From NCBI RefSeq assembly GCF_036237275.1, contig NZ_CP108352.1:806001-870000 (forward strand): a stretch of 64,000 nucleotides of DNA, given 5' to 3'. Positions 40,237-49,133 of this stretch are shown here, in pieces. This DNA comes from Streptomyces sp. NBC_01353. Lineage in GTDB: Bacteria; Actinomycetota; Actinomycetes; Streptomycetales; Streptomycetaceae. Numbering within the stretch: position 1 is the first letter of the stretch; each line of letters opens with the position of its first letter. The notes under the pieces were generated by a model. It saw nothing but the letters and a program-made list of their open reading frames with translations, had not been told where the DNA came from and searched no databases. The position numbers and the translations under genes are program-made.

Positions 40237-40398
40237 CTACCAGCGGTACCAGCGGCCCGTACGAGCCTTGGGACGGAACACGAAGCCGAGCAGCCAGACG
40301 ACGAGCACGAACACGGCGATCCACCACAGCGCCTTCACCGCGAAACCGGCGCCGAAGAGAATCAGTACGAGCAGCAGAACCAAGAGAAGGGGAACCAT
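40237..40398 (-). CDS. 53-residue two-helix hydrophobic protein
   Basis: The product starts MVPLLLVLLLVLILFGAGF, continues AVKALWWIAVFVLVVWLLGF and ends with a basic aromatic tail (ARTGRWYRW). This is the usual form of a very common Streptomyces small hydrophobic protein of unknown function. GGAGG lies about nine bases upstream of ATG 40398. It has a broken paralogue at 15029-15178. It is upstream of the anti-sigma/sigma genes on the same strand, but 323 bases away, so operon membership is unclear. Confidence 0.88.
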   Translation of the reverse strand: MVPLLLVLLLVLILFGAGFAVKALWWIAVFVLVVWLLGFVFRPKARTGRWYRW

Positions 40399-40604
40399 TC
40401 CTATCTACCTCCAGACCTTCGCTTGCCCCGCGGCCCGTCAGACATCCCTTCGAATCTGCGAGTCTCCCCCGGCGGATCGGGAATCGGTCCCCTTGAGCGG
40501 TGAACCCCTCCGGCCGCCTCCGCGGCAACCTGAACGACCTGTTCGCCTCTGGGCGGGAAACGTAGGACGTTCTTCCTGCGCCCCCGTCGGCAGGCTCGTC
40601 GCGG

Positions 40605-41558
40605 TTACGGCAGCGCGGCGCCGCGGGCGGAGACCCACAGCGCGTACCACTCGTCGTGGGTCAGGTCGGGCTCGCCCATCGCGGCGTCCCGGCAGGCGCG
40701 GATGCGCTCCGGGTTCGACGTACCGATGACGGGGGCGATACGGGCGGGGTGGCGCCGCAGCCACCAGAGCACGATCGTCTCCGGTGTCGTGCCCTTGGCC
40801 TCGGCGAGCGAGGTCACCAGCGCGGCCGTGGCCGTCTCCTGCGGGCTCCCCGGTGCGCCTGTGTAGCGCCCCTGGGCCAGCGCTCCCCACGCCTGGAGCC
40901 CGATGCCATGGGTCAGGCAGTGCTCGACGGTTCCGGCGGGGAAGCCGTTGGCCGCGGACTCCGGAGTGTTGACGAGGATGCCGTCCTCCAGCCAGGCGCG
41001 CCGGTGCAGGCTCATCTCCAGCTGGTTGGCCACGAGCGGCAGGTCCATATGGGCCTGGAGCCGGGCGATCTGCGCGGAGTTCATGTTCGAGACACCGAAA
41101 CGGCGGACGAGCCCCTGCCGGTGGAGCGAGGTCAGGGCATCGCCGATGTCGGCGGGGTCGGCCAGCGGGTCGGGGCGGTGCAGAAGCAGGACGTCGAGGA
41201 CGTCGGTGCGCAGCCGCTCCAGACTCTCCTCGACCCTGCGGACGATGGAGGAGCCTCGCAGGTCGTACAGGCCGGGCCGGGCCCCTTCGGCCAGGCGGAT
41301 GCCGCACTTGGTCTGCAGGGTGATCCGCTCACGCAGTCCGGCCGAGCGGGCCAGGACCTCGCCGAAGACCGCTTCCGACTTTCCGCGCCGGTAGATGTCG
41401 GCATGGTCGAACGCGGTGATGCCGCTGTCCAGCGCCGCCTCGACAGCGGTCTCCGCCGCGTCGACGTCGGCGGCCGTGTGGGGCTCCGCGTCCCAGCCTC
41501 CCCCCAGGCCCATGCAGCCGAAGAGGAGGCGGTGGTCGGTCTTCTCGGGAGTGGTCAC
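40605..41558 (-). CDS. aldo/keto reductase
   Basis: The 317-residue TIM-barrel enzyme has the AKR active-site residues: Asp in GITAFDHADIYRRGKSE with the catalytic Tyr, Lys in ITLQTKCG, and His in VLLLHRPDPLADP. The NADPH site is at GTSNPERIRA. The YdhF-like subgroup fits by order and length. It reduces aldehydes or ketones; the substrate is unknown. GTG 41558 is used because the family region begins there. A small membrane frame ends four bases upstream on the same strand, and a vanZ-like gene is beyond it. Confidence 0.9.
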   Translation of the reverse strand: MTTPEKTDHRLLFGCMGLGGGWDAEPHTAADVDAAETAVEAALDSGITAFDHADIYRRGKSEAVFGEVLARSAGLRERITLQTKCGIRLAEGARPGLYDLRGSSIVRRVEESLERLRTDVLDVLLLHRPDPLADPADIGDALTSLHRQGLVRRFGVSNMNSAQIARLQAHMDLPLVANQLEMSLHRRAWLEDGILVNTPESAANGFPAGTVEHCLTHGIGLQAWGALAQGRYTGAPGSPQETATAALVTSLAEAKGTTPETIVLWWLRRHPARIAPVIGTSNPERIRACRDAAMGEPDLTHDEWYALWVSARGAALP

Positions 41559-41562
41559 CGGG

Positions 41563-41844
41563 TCACTTTCGCACACGTACGCGATGCGGTGCCCCGGGAC
41601 CGCGTGCGAGGTCAACCCCCGCTCGTGTAGCGGGTACGGACCCACAGGGGCATGACGAATCAGCAGAGCAGATACCGGACGAGGACGCGAGGACGCCGGA
41701 GACCAGCCAGGGCAGCCAGGGGCCGTGGGTGGCCACCCTCAGGATGAGGAACAGCGCCGACGTCGGCGTCGCGAGGAGCAGAAGGCTGCCGGTGAAGGTG
41801 AGCCGTGAGGCCGGACGACGAAGTGAGCGCGACAGGACCGGCAT
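41563..41844 (-). CDS. small membrane protein, C-terminus probably frameshifted
   Basis: The frame begins MPVLSRSLRRPASRLTFTGS and has one or two membrane segments (LLLATPTSALFLILRVA, WLPWLVSGVLA), then loses a coding appearance. In another frame the region continues RVLVRYLLC, stop, FVMPLWVRTRYTSGG, which looks like the original C-terminus. So the gene may carry an indel plus a stop. No family is recognised. It lies between the vanZ-like and aldo/keto reductase genes on the same strand. Confidence 0.45.
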   Translation of the reverse strand: MPVLSRSLRRPASRLTFTGSLLLLATPTSALFLILRVATHGPWLPWLVSGVLASSSGICSADSSCPCGSVPATRAGVDLARGPGAPHRVRVRK

Positions 41845-41862
41845 TGCGTGCCCCGCCCTTGG

Positions 41863-42432
41863 TCAGGTGCGGCGCTGCGACCACCATCGGCGCCGGCGCC
41901 GCGGATACACCGCCCTGCCCAGGCGGCGGCCCACCAGGGCGTAGCCGAGCAGCGCACCCGTGGTGTTGAGCAGCACGTCGTCGATGTCGAAGGCGCGCCC
42001 CGTGACCAGGGCCCCCTGGATCAGTTCGACCAGGAGCATCGTCGCCACCGTCAGCAGGGCGATCCGTACGAACCCGCGGCTACGGGGGGACACGACCGGC
42101 AGCAGCAGGCCGAACGGCACGCCCAGAAGAACGTTGCCGCCGAGCTGCTTGACGGTGTCCCGGAAGGCGGGCTGCCCGAGGTAGGCGCGGATCGAGTTCC
42201 CCGGCCGGAGGTTGGCGTGGGTGAGCATCTCCGAGGCCGGCGATGGCTGGAGGGTCAGCCGGGCGAGGACGACGCCGAAGGCCACCATCGCGGCGAGGGC
42301 CAGCACAGTGACGGCGACGCGGAGCCAGCGCCCGGGCCCCGCCCCTGGGGGCTCCCGCTTCTGCTTCTGCTTCTGCTTCTGCTTCTGCTGCCGCCCGGTC
42401 GTGACGCGGCACCATCCGAGACGTGACGTCAT
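41863..42432 (-). CDS. VanZ family membrane protein
   Basis: This 189-residue protein has four or so membrane helices and the VanZ core: QLGGNVLLGVPFGLLLPVVS and the acidic loop VELIQGALVTGRAFDIDDVL, LNTTGALLGYAL. VanZ-like proteins confer low-level teicoplanin resistance or act in envelope biology. The N-terminus carries a run of five Gln-Lys pairs encoded by a hexanucleotide repeat. ATG 42432 follows GGAG with nine-base spacing. Confidence 0.87.
   Translation of the reverse strand: MTSRLGWCRVTTGRQQKQKQKQKQKREPPGAGPGRWLRVAVTVLALAAMVAFGVVLARLTLQPSPASEMLTHANLRPGNSIRAYLGQPAFRDTVKQLGGNVLLGVPFGLLLPVVSPRSRGFVRIALLTVATMLLVELIQGALVTGRAFDIDDVLLNTTGALLGYALVGRRLGRAVYPRRRRRWWSQRRT
42358..42387. repeat. 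6-bp tandem repeat in vanZ-like gene
   Basis: CTTCTG is repeated five times exactly. On the coding (minus) strand it encodes alternating Gln and Lys near the N-terminus of the VanZ-like protein, so copy-number change would alter the length of this tail in frame. Confidence 0.9.
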
Positions 42433-42524
42433 GGCCCCCAACTCCGCAGTTCTTCAGAAAGGTTGCGGGTACCCCCGATGGAGGCCCGGACACCGTTCGA
42501 CGTATGGCTCCCGGGCGGCACCGG

Positions 42525-43211
42525 CTACGGCGAGTACGTGACGGTGACCTGTTCGAAGCCGAGGGCACGGAGCAGGCCCTGGAGCATCGACGTGGTGTTC
42601 TTCTCGGCACGCAGCGTCAGGTCGCTCTCCTTGGCGGCGTCGCCGATGCGGTCGGCGGCGAGGACATGGACGGCGCGCTCGTCGGCCGGGTTGTCGGAGA
42701 ACAGGTCGCCCAGCCGGTCGACCAGGCCACGCTGCTTCGAGACGGTGTAGGAGCGCTTGGGGTCCACGGCCGGCTCGGCGAGCTGCGCATGCGGCAGGCG
42801 GAGGGTGGCAGTCGTGCGCTTCTCGTCGACGGTCACACTGCCCTGGCCGATGTTGCCGAAGTCGACGTACGCGGCCACGCTGCCGCTCGCAACGAAGAGC
42901 GTACGAGTCCCCCGGATCGAGTCGGGCAGCAGCCGGGCGTCCTTCTCCAGGTCGACCACGACCTGGTAGTTGCCGGCGGCGCCCTCGTACCGGTGCATGT
43001 CCTGGATGGACTTCAACACCGCCGGCCCGGAACGGTCCTGCGTGTCGACGCCGAACACGTCGTCCAGTCCTGGCACGTGGACGAACCGCCCCAGGAGGAA
43101 GAGGGCCAGGGACAGCACGACGAGCACGACGGCGGCAGCAGGCCACCTGCGCGGGGCCATTTCGCGTTTCGGCGTTCTGCGCGGAGGCGTGTCTTCTACG
43201 TCTTCTTCCAT
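42525..43211 (-). CDS. DUF4230 membrane-anchored protein
   Basis: The 228-residue protein has a polar N-terminus, one membrane helix (AAAVVLVVLSLALFLLGRF) and an extracytoplasmic DUF4230 domain: LKSIQDMHRYEGAAGNYQVV, TLFVASGSVAAYVDFG, and near the end LLRALGFEQVTVTYSP. The function is unknown. Two in-frame methionines (residues 1 and 18) precede the helix and no strong ribosome site is visible, so the exact start is uncertain. Confidence 0.85.
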   Translation of the reverse strand: MEEDVEDTPPRRTPKREMAPRRWPAAAVVLVVLSLALFLLGRFVHVPGLDDVFGVDTQDRSGPAVLKSIQDMHRYEGAAGNYQVVVDLEKDARLLPDSIRGTRTLFVASGSVAAYVDFGNIGQGSVTVDEKRTTATLRLPHAQLAEPAVDPKRSYTVSKQRGLVDRLGDLFSDNPADERAVHVLAADRIGDAAKESDLTLRAEKNTTSMLQGLLRALGFEQVTVTYSP

Positions 43212-43378
43212 GTGTTGCTGGTGCCCCGCGAGCGGGTCGTCACTCCCAACCGGCCTCGTTCTGGGGTTGGTTGACAGTCCGGTGGCGGATGCTCCGAGCC
43301 CGGCAACGACGGCTCGCGGCGCGCAAGGCGTCCCCGGGCCGGGTCGGCGCGAGTGCGCGGGCTACGCGGCCCGGCATG

Positions 43379-43411
43379 GCAGAAGCCCCCGTGACGTCTG
43401 GGGGCTTCTGC
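43379..43411 (-). terminator. hairpin terminator after cassette B
   Basis: GCAGAAGCCCCC at 43379-43390 pairs perfectly with GGGGGCTTCTGC at 43400-43411 around a nine-base loop. It lies 23 bases past the stop of the leftward gene that ends at 43435, so it ends that transcript. Confidence 0.85.
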
Positions 43412-43434
43412 GCTCTGCGGTGGGTCGTACCGGG

Positions 43435-44226
43435 TCACGCCCGGAGCAGCCGTTCCGTCACCTCACGGTAGGTCCGCAAGGTGAGCCGGAGCTGCTCGGT
43501 GTCGGGGCCCGGACCGTCCGGATCGCCGTTCTCCTGCCAGCCCGCCCGTAACGCGGTGCGGCGGTCCCTCAGGGAGGCGATGAGTTGTTGCTCCGCCGCG
43601 GCGAGGACCTCGGCCGCCTCGGCGACCGAGTCGTGGGGCGAGTCGACGAACCTTGCGAGCGCGTGGTGCAGGCGCTGTCCGAGACGGTCGCGTTCGCCGT
43701 CGCCGAGCAGCTGTCCGGCCGGGCCTCCGTCACCGTCGGCGGCGGGCCCATGTCCCGTACGGGACGCAGGGCCGCCCGCACCGCTGACGTCGTGCTCACC
43801 GCGGTCACCGTGGCCGGGACTGCGGCCGTCGCCGGAAGCGTGGCCGTCGCCCGACCGGTCCGTCGTGCCCCTTCCGCCCGGCGCGGCGGGGGCCGCGGCG
43901 GGAGCGTTCGTGCGGCTCCCACCGCTCCGGCCCGTGGCAGCGGGGTCCTCGGAAGGGACGGCGGACGGTGGCGCCTGCGACAGCGGCATCGCCTGAGGCG
44001 GGGTGGGCGGCGGGGACGCGCTGGCCGGCGGTCCGGTGGGTGGTGTCGCGGGGTGGCCGGTGCGCTGGGCAGGCACGGTCGCGGCAGGGACTCCCCCGCT
44101 TCCGATGGGCGCCGGTCCGCCGGCACCGCCCGCCGCGCCCGGGGCCCTCGGAGGCGCGGATTCGCGCCGCGCGTCTCCATCGGCCCCGCCTGCTGTCCGC
44201 CGGTCCCCGTTCTCGCGTGCCATCAC
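43435..44226 (-). CDS. soluble partner protein (cassette B2)
   Basis: The 263-residue protein has a long disordered Pro/Ala/Gly/Ser-rich N-terminal part of about 160 residues and a C-terminal helical domain: LGQRLHHALARFVDSPHDSV, AEAAEVLAAAEQQLIASLRD, LTLRTYREVTERLLRA. The domain resembles the C-terminal part of the protein at 26071-26601, so the pair here is a paralogue of that cassette in the opposite orientation. GTG 44226 overlaps the stop of the upstream membrane-protein gene (GTGA); ATG 44223 is an alternative start. Function unknown. Confidence 0.75.
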   Translation of the reverse strand: MMARENGDRRTAGGADGDARRESAPPRAPGAAGGAGGPAPIGSGGVPAATVPAQRTGHPATPPTGPPASASPPPTPPQAMPLSQAPPSAVPSEDPAATGRSGGSRTNAPAAAPAAPGGRGTTDRSGDGHASGDGRSPGHGDRGEHDVSGAGGPASRTGHGPAADGDGGPAGQLLGDGERDRLGQRLHHALARFVDSPHDSVAEAAEVLAAAEQQLIASLRDRRTALRAGWQENGDPDGPGPDTEQLRLTLRTYREVTERLLRA

Positions 44227-44852
44227 GCGCCACTTCCCTTCGGCTTGAGGAGATGCCCGCGGTCACGCCCGGATGCCGAGCGTGTTCGGGCGGCCTCGGT
44301 GCCGGTCGGACTCCCGGCCGCCGTCAGGTCCTCGAACAGGGCACGTGCGTGAACCAGCGCCTCCCGCAACGCCTCGGTGGAGGCGGCCTCGGAGTGCACC
44401 GCACGGCGTACCGCGCGCAGGCCCTCCACATGGTGCGGATGGTGCACCGACAGGGCGGCGAGCTGCTCCTCGCGCCGATCGGGATCCGGGAAGCCCCGGG
44501 TCGCCGCGATCCGCGCGAGGAGCTCGTCGGCGTCGGCGACGGCCTGCCGCGGCGCGTCGACGAAACGCTCCTGGAGCATGGTCCATTGAGCGGCGTAGTG
44601 CTCACGGATCGCCGGCTCCAGCGGCAGGGGGCGAATGCCGCCGTGCCGCTCGACCCGCTCGCGCAGGTCGTGGTGGGCGGCCCCGCTGTCGCCGCCGTGC
44701 CGTTCGAGGGTGCGGTCGTACTCGGGGCCGAAGCGTCGCTTGAGGGAGCGCGTGCCGCTGCCCGTGCCCGTGCGGGCCCGGAGCAGGACACCGGCCGCCA
44801 GTAGCGCGGCGACCGTCGCCGCGAGGATGAGAACTGCGGTCAGGGTCGACAT
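44223..44852 (-). CDS. single-pass membrane protein (cassette B1)
   Basis: The 209-residue protein begins MSTLTAVLILAATVAALLAA, a membrane helix, then a charged helical cytoplasmic part with SLKRRFGPEYDRTLERHGG, YAAQWTMLQERFVDAPRQAV and EALVHARALFEDLTAAG. It is clearly paralogous to the product of 25473-26030. ATG 44852 follows AAAGG with six-base spacing. The partner gene starts at its stop codon, whereas the other copy has a 40-base gap. No family function is known. Confidence 0.82.
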   Translation of the reverse strand: MSTLTAVLILAATVAALLAAGVLLRARTGTGSGTRSLKRRFGPEYDRTLERHGGDSGAAHHDLRERVERHGGIRPLPLEPAIREHYAAQWTMLQERFVDAPRQAVADADELLARIAATRGFPDPDRREEQLAALSVHHPHHVEGLRAVRRAVHSEAASTEALREALVHARALFEDLTAAGSPTGTEAARTRSASGRDRGHLLKPKGSGA

Positions 44853-45093
44853 GGCTGCCTTTCTGGAGTGACTCCTGGCTGGCTGTTCGTCACTGCTTGC
44901 TGGGCGCCTGTCGGTTCGGCTTGCCGCTTCTCGGGCGGTCAAACCCGAAGCACGCCGGTGTCGCCGGTGTGGGGGCAAAGAACCCGCCGACGGGGGCCGC
45001 CGATGAGGGCCGGCCGGCGGGCCTGGCGTCGTAGCCTTGGAACCTCCGCGGGCGATCCGGCGCGGCGGGGCGTTTCGGGGGTAGGAGAGCAGT

Positions 45094-45435
45094 ATGGACA
45101 GCGCCCTCTGGCTCATCGTGGCCGTGGTTCTTCTGCTCGTGGTGGCGGGTTTCGCGGCCGTTCTGCTCGTACGTGTCTTCCAGGCTCGCAGGCTGCTGCT
45201 GGACGCCGATGTCCCGTTGCAGCCCAAGGCCCTGTTCTGGGTAGCGGTGGTGTACACGGTCTCGCCGATCGACCTGATCCCGGACCCGGTCTACCTGGAC
45301 GACATCGGCGTACTCCTGGTCGCGCTGCGGGCTCTGCACGCGGCAGCCGCCAGGGGCGGGGCGGGCCCCAAGAGGTTGCCCGCCGGCCCGGAGGCCTCGA
45401 TCAGCGGTCCGGCGAAGGTGCCGCCGCCGCAGTGA
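45094..45435 (+). CDS. YkvA family (DUF1232) membrane protein
   Basis: The 113-residue protein has an N-terminal membrane helix (LWLIVAVVLLLVVAGFAAVL) and the DUF1232 signature VYTVSPIDLIPDPVYLDDIG followed by LLVALRALH. YkvA-type proteins are small membrane proteins of unknown function. The C-terminal 30 residues are Pro/Gly-rich. ATG 45094 follows AGGAG with six-base spacing. It is monocistronic and divergent from cassette B. Confidence 0.9.
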   Translation: MDSALWLIVAVVLLLVVAGFAAVLLVRVFQARRLLLDADVPLQPKALFWVAVVYTVSPIDLIPDPVYLDDIGVLLVALRALHAAAARGGAGPKRLPAGPEASISGPAKVPPPQ

Positions 45436-45770
45436 CGGTGGACTCCGGCTGCGGCCTGCGCGGCCGGTCCTGTGCGGCGGCCGAGGCGGTCGTCACGGGC
45501 CACGAGGTCGGAACCGAGCGCCGCTGCCGGCGGCGTGGGAACGCCGTCGCCCCCCGGCGGGTCGCCGGGAGCGACGGCGGTCGGCCGCGTGAGGCGACCT
45601 CAATGGCAGCGTCGGCGAGGGTCCGGGGCCGGGCGGCTCCAGTCGCTCTCCCCTTGGGCATCGCCTTCGAGATGCCCACCGCCCGGCGCCGTGCTCAGCG
45701 GTGAACGGCCGGGCGAAGGCCGCGTCCGTCGGACGACGTCGTGGTCCTCCGCGCCCGAACGGTGCATCCG
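45436..45770. other. gap between YkvA-like gene and catabolic operon
   Basis: These 335 bases lie between convergent genes. Only Arg/Pro-rich shadow frames are open and I see no hairpin longer than about eight pairs. Nothing else is supported. Confidence 0.5.
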
Positions 45771-47249
45771 TCACGCGTCGCCGAAGGCGATCTCCCGCTT
45801 GAGGATCTTGCCCGTGGCGCCCTTCGGCAGCGCCTCCATCAGCCTGATCTCCCGGGGGTACTTGTACGGTGCCACCCGCTCCCGTACGTACTCCCGCAGT
45901 TCGTCGGCCGTCACGTCCGACCCGGGGCGCGGCGCGACGGCGGCCGCGACCTCCTCGCCGAGCGTCGCGTGGGGCAGGCCGATCACTGCGGCCTCGGCGA
46001 CGGCGGGGTGTTCGTACAGCACCTCCTCCACCTCGCGCGGGTAGACGTTGAAGCCGCCGCGGATGATCAGGTCCTTCTTCCGGTCGACGATGTAGTAGTA
46101 GCCGTCCTCGTCGACACGGGCGAGGTCGCCGGTGTGCAGCCAGCCGTCCTGGATGGCCTCAGCGGTGGCGTCCGGGCGGCCGAAGTAGCCCTTCATGACG
46201 TTGTGGCCGCGTACGCACAGCTCGCCGACACCGTCGTGCACGTCGATCAGGCGCAGTTCGACGCCCTCGATCGGGGTGCCCACCGAGCCGGCCTTGCGGG
46301 GGCGGTCGAGCTGGTTGAAGCAGGCGACGGGCGAGGTCTCGGACATCCCGAAGCCTTCCAGGACCGGCACCCCGAGGGCCTTTTCGAACCCATGCAGCAC
46401 TTCCACGGGCAGGGAGGCGCCGCCGGACACGCACATGCGCAGGGTGGCGCAGTCGTGCGCCTCGGGCTGCGCGGTGCGGGCGGCCAGCAGTGCGGCGTAC
46501 ATGGTGGGGACCCCGGCGAAGATGGTGACGCCCCGGTCCTGGACGGTCCGCAGCACATGCGCCGGATCGAAACGGGCCATCAGGGTGAGCCGGGCACCGG
46601 CCGCGACGGCGGCGTTCATCGCGCAGGTCTGGCCGAAGGTGTGGAACAGCGGCAGGCAGCCCAGGATCACGTCCTCGGGGCTGAGGCGGAACAGCGAGTG
46701 CGCGGAGATCTCGGTGTTGCGCAGCAGGTTGGCGTGCGTGAGTTCGGCGCCCTTAGGGGAGCCCGTGGTGCCGGAGGTGTAGAGCAGTACGGCGGTGTCG
46801 TCGTCCGCACGAGGCTGTGGGGCGGCCGGCTCCGGATGCTCGGCGAGCAGTTCGGTGAGCGTGCCCGCGGAGAGCGGGACCACGGTCGCGGCGGTGCCCT
46901 CGGCGCCCCGCGCCGCGTCGGCGGCACTCATCTCGTGGGCGAACAGCAGCACCGCGCCGGAGTCGCGCAGGTAGTGGGCGATCTCCCGCGGCTTCAGCAG
47001 CGGATTCATGGGGACGGCGACGGCACCGGCGCGCAGGATGCCGTAGTAGAGGACGGGGAAGTCGAGGCCGTTGGGCAGCATCACGCCCACGCGGTCGCCG
47101 GGGTTGACTCCGCGGCCGGTGAGCAGCGCGGCGACCCGGCCGACGGCCGTGTCGAGTTCGGCGTAGGTGAAGGTGTCGTCGCCCAGCTCGACGGCCGTTC
47201 GGGGGCCGTGTTCGGCGGCGGTGCGGGACAGGATCTCGGCGAGGTTCAT
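45771..47249 (-). CDS. acyl-CoA/AMP-dependent ligase
   Basis: The 492-residue enzyme has all the adenylate-forming motifs: the P-loop LLYTSGTTGSPKGAELTH, GFGMSETSP, the hinge TGDLARVDEDGYYYIVDRKK, FNVYPREVEE and the C-terminal PKGATGKILKRE with the catalytic Lys. It activates a carboxylic acid as an acyl-AMP and then transfers it to CoA; medium or long-chain or aromatic acids are possible. It is the last gene of a leftward operon (dioxygenase, MFS, aldehyde dehydrogenase, ligase), where it would trap the acid made by the dehydrogenase. ATG 47249 begins the family (MNLAEILSR). Confidence 0.93.
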   Translation of the reverse strand: MNLAEILSRTAAEHGPRTAVELGDDTFTYAELDTAVGRVAALLTGRGVNPGDRVGVMLPNGLDFPVLYYGILRAGAVAVPMNPLLKPREIAHYLRDSGAVLLFAHEMSAADAARGAEGTAATVVPLSAGTLTELLAEHPEPAAPQPRADDDTAVLLYTSGTTGSPKGAELTHANLLRNTEISAHSLFRLSPEDVILGCLPLFHTFGQTCAMNAAVAAGARLTLMARFDPAHVLRTVQDRGVTIFAGVPTMYAALLAARTAQPEAHDCATLRMCVSGGASLPVEVLHGFEKALGVPVLEGFGMSETSPVACFNQLDRPRKAGSVGTPIEGVELRLIDVHDGVGELCVRGHNVMKGYFGRPDATAEAIQDGWLHTGDLARVDEDGYYYIVDRKKDLIIRGGFNVYPREVEEVLYEHPAVAEAAVIGLPHATLGEEVAAAVAPRPGSDVTADELREYVRERVAPYKYPREIRLMEALPKGATGKILKREIAFGDA

Positions 47250-47299
47250 GGGGGCGGCTTTCGGAGAGGAGGGGCGGTCGGGGGGTGCCGGAGGCGGGG

Positions 47300-49012
47300 T
47301 CAGCCGCGCAGGGCTGAGGCGAAGAGGCCGGGGAGCTTGGCGGCGGAGGGTGCCGCCGTGAAGCGGGTCAGCCGCTCGACGGTCGTCAGCGCGGTGCGGT
47401 TGGTGACGAAGTACGGCGGACGCGGCGCCAGTGAGGGCGAGCCGGCGAACAGGCCGCGGGGGGCGGGCGCGAACGGCGAGCGGAGCACCGTCTTCTCGAT
47501 GTCCTCGAGCAGGTACGCGTTGTGTACGAAGCCGATGCCGCTGCCGATGTCCTGCCGGGTGTGGCCGGGGTAAGCGCCCCAGGGCGTGTACCCCAGCAGG
47601 AAGCCGATCGCGCACCAGGCGTTGACGCCGACCGTGCCGTAGCGCAGCCCCGCGACGGCGGAGTCCACGGCGGCGCGGTGGGCGCGCTCGGTCTTCGGGT
47701 GGATGATGAGCGTGGCGCCCAGGGTGCCGGGCAGCCTGTCGTTGGCGAAGTTCACGGCCTCGCGGAGGAACGCGTCCGCGGTGGCGCCGGGCAGCCGGAC
47801 GACGCCGAGCGCGCTGCCGAAGACCTCGTCGGTGAGCAGCATGTCGTCTTCGCCGGTGAGATCGGGCACGAGGATCCGGCACGGCCCCTCGCCGAGCACC
47901 TCCGCCTGCGGATGGGCGGTCAGGACCGCGTCCAGCCGGTTCCCCGCGCCCGGGTAGTAGTCGGCGCGCGGCGGCAGTTCGCGCAGGACCCTGCGGATCT
48001 CGTCGAGCAGTCGGTCGCTGCCGTCCCAGTCGCGGGGCAGGATCAGGATCTGGCTCGCGACGCAGTTGTGGCCCGAGTTGTTCATCTTGCTGGTGACGAT
48101 GTGCTCGGCCTGGTACCGGAAGTCGGCGGCGCTCCAGTCGCCCGGCGCCACGATGCACGGTGTGACACCGCCGAGTTCGCTGCTGAAGGGCTTGCCGTTC
48201 AGGGGGGTGTCGGTGCGGCGGCGCTCGGCGGCCCGCTCGTCCGTGCCCCACACGATCGCGTCGTGCGTACGCTCGCTTCCGGTGACATGGATGGCGTCGA
48301 CGTGGTCGTGGGCGGCGAGGTGGCCGCCGACGTCGGCGCCTCCGTCGGCGAAGCGCACCCAGCCCTGGTCGACGAACTCGCCGAACACGTACTCGAAGTG
48401 CGGGCGCAGGTAGTCGTTGACCGGGTTCATCTTGGCGATGACGGTCTGACCCTCGGCGTAGAGCTTGTGCAGGATGTCGAGCGGCGTGATGGCCGCGACG
48501 TTTCCGGCGCCCAGGACCAGCGCGACGGCGGGGCGGCCGGCGCGTCCCCGGTACTCCCCTGCGGCCCGGTCGAGGACCTGCCGCGCCGTGGTGCCGGGCT
48601 TCGTCCACACCTGGGCGGTGGTGCCGTTCTGCAGCAGCTTGTCCCAGCCGGTGGCGGGGAAGACGTCGACGACGGCGCGGCCGTCGCGCTCGTGCACGGC
48701 GCCCGGGTCGACGGGGGGCTTGCCCGCGGCGATCCGGCGCAGTACGTGCAGTTGGGCGCTCACCCCCTGGGCGAGGGCCCAGGGGGCGCCGATCCAGTCC
48801 TCCGCGGCCCACGGGGAGTCGGAGTCGAAGTCCTTGGCCACGGCGGCGTCCGCGACCATGCCCGCGGCGCGCGCGGCGATCCGCGGGAGCATGCGCTCCA
48901 GCAGCGAGATCCGCTCGGCGATCGGCGTGGCCGTCCATTGCTCGGCGCCTGCGCGCAGATCGGCGACGGCGCGGTCCAGCTGTGTGCTGTCGAGGGCGGA
49001 GACGGAGGTCAT
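47300..49012 (-). CDS. NAD(P)-dependent aldehyde dehydrogenase-like protein
   Basis: This 570-residue protein is longer than the usual 480-500 residues. It has the cofactor-binding region LVLGAGNVAAITPLDILHKL, the catalytic cysteine in NSGHNCVASQILILP, and the C-terminal FVHNAYLLEDIEKTVLRSPF. It belongs to the long ALDH-like group found with dioxygenases. It should oxidise an aldehyde to the acid. ATG 49012 has AGGAG nine bases upstream. It is flanked by the ligase (50-base gap) and the MFS gene (121-base gap) in the same operon. Confidence 0.88.
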   Translation of the reverse strand: MTSVSALDSTQLDRAVADLRAGAEQWTATPIAERISLLERMLPRIAARAAGMVADAAVAKDFDSDSPWAAEDWIGAPWALAQGVSAQLHVLRRIAAGKPPVDPGAVHERDGRAVVDVFPATGWDKLLQNGTTAQVWTKPGTTARQVLDRAAGEYRGRAGRPAVALVLGAGNVAAITPLDILHKLYAEGQTVIAKMNPVNDYLRPHFEYVFGEFVDQGWVRFADGGADVGGHLAAHDHVDAIHVTGSERTHDAIVWGTDERAAERRRTDTPLNGKPFSSELGGVTPCIVAPGDWSAADFRYQAEHIVTSKMNNSGHNCVASQILILPRDWDGSDRLLDEIRRVLRELPPRADYYPGAGNRLDAVLTAHPQAEVLGEGPCRILVPDLTGEDDMLLTDEVFGSALGVVRLPGATADAFLREAVNFANDRLPGTLGATLIIHPKTERAHRAAVDSAVAGLRYGTVGVNAWCAIGFLLGYTPWGAYPGHTRQDIGSGIGFVHNAYLLEDIEKTVLRSPFAPAPRGLFAGSPSLAPRPPYFVTNRTALTTVERLTRFTAAPSAAKLPGLFASALRG

Positions 49013-49133
49013 GGGTTTCAACTCCTGGTCGAGGGCGGGGGTGGCCGGAGGATGTGGGCACGAGGCGGCTCGTCGCCGCGCGGCGCTGTCGAGTGCGGTC
49101 GCGCTTCCTGCCCTGCGTCCCGGGGGCGACGGA

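Noticed and set aside
45401-45679. Small minus-strand frame after the YkvA-like gene
   Set aside because: It has Arg/Pro/Ala-rich shadow composition, no ribosome site and no recognisable motif.
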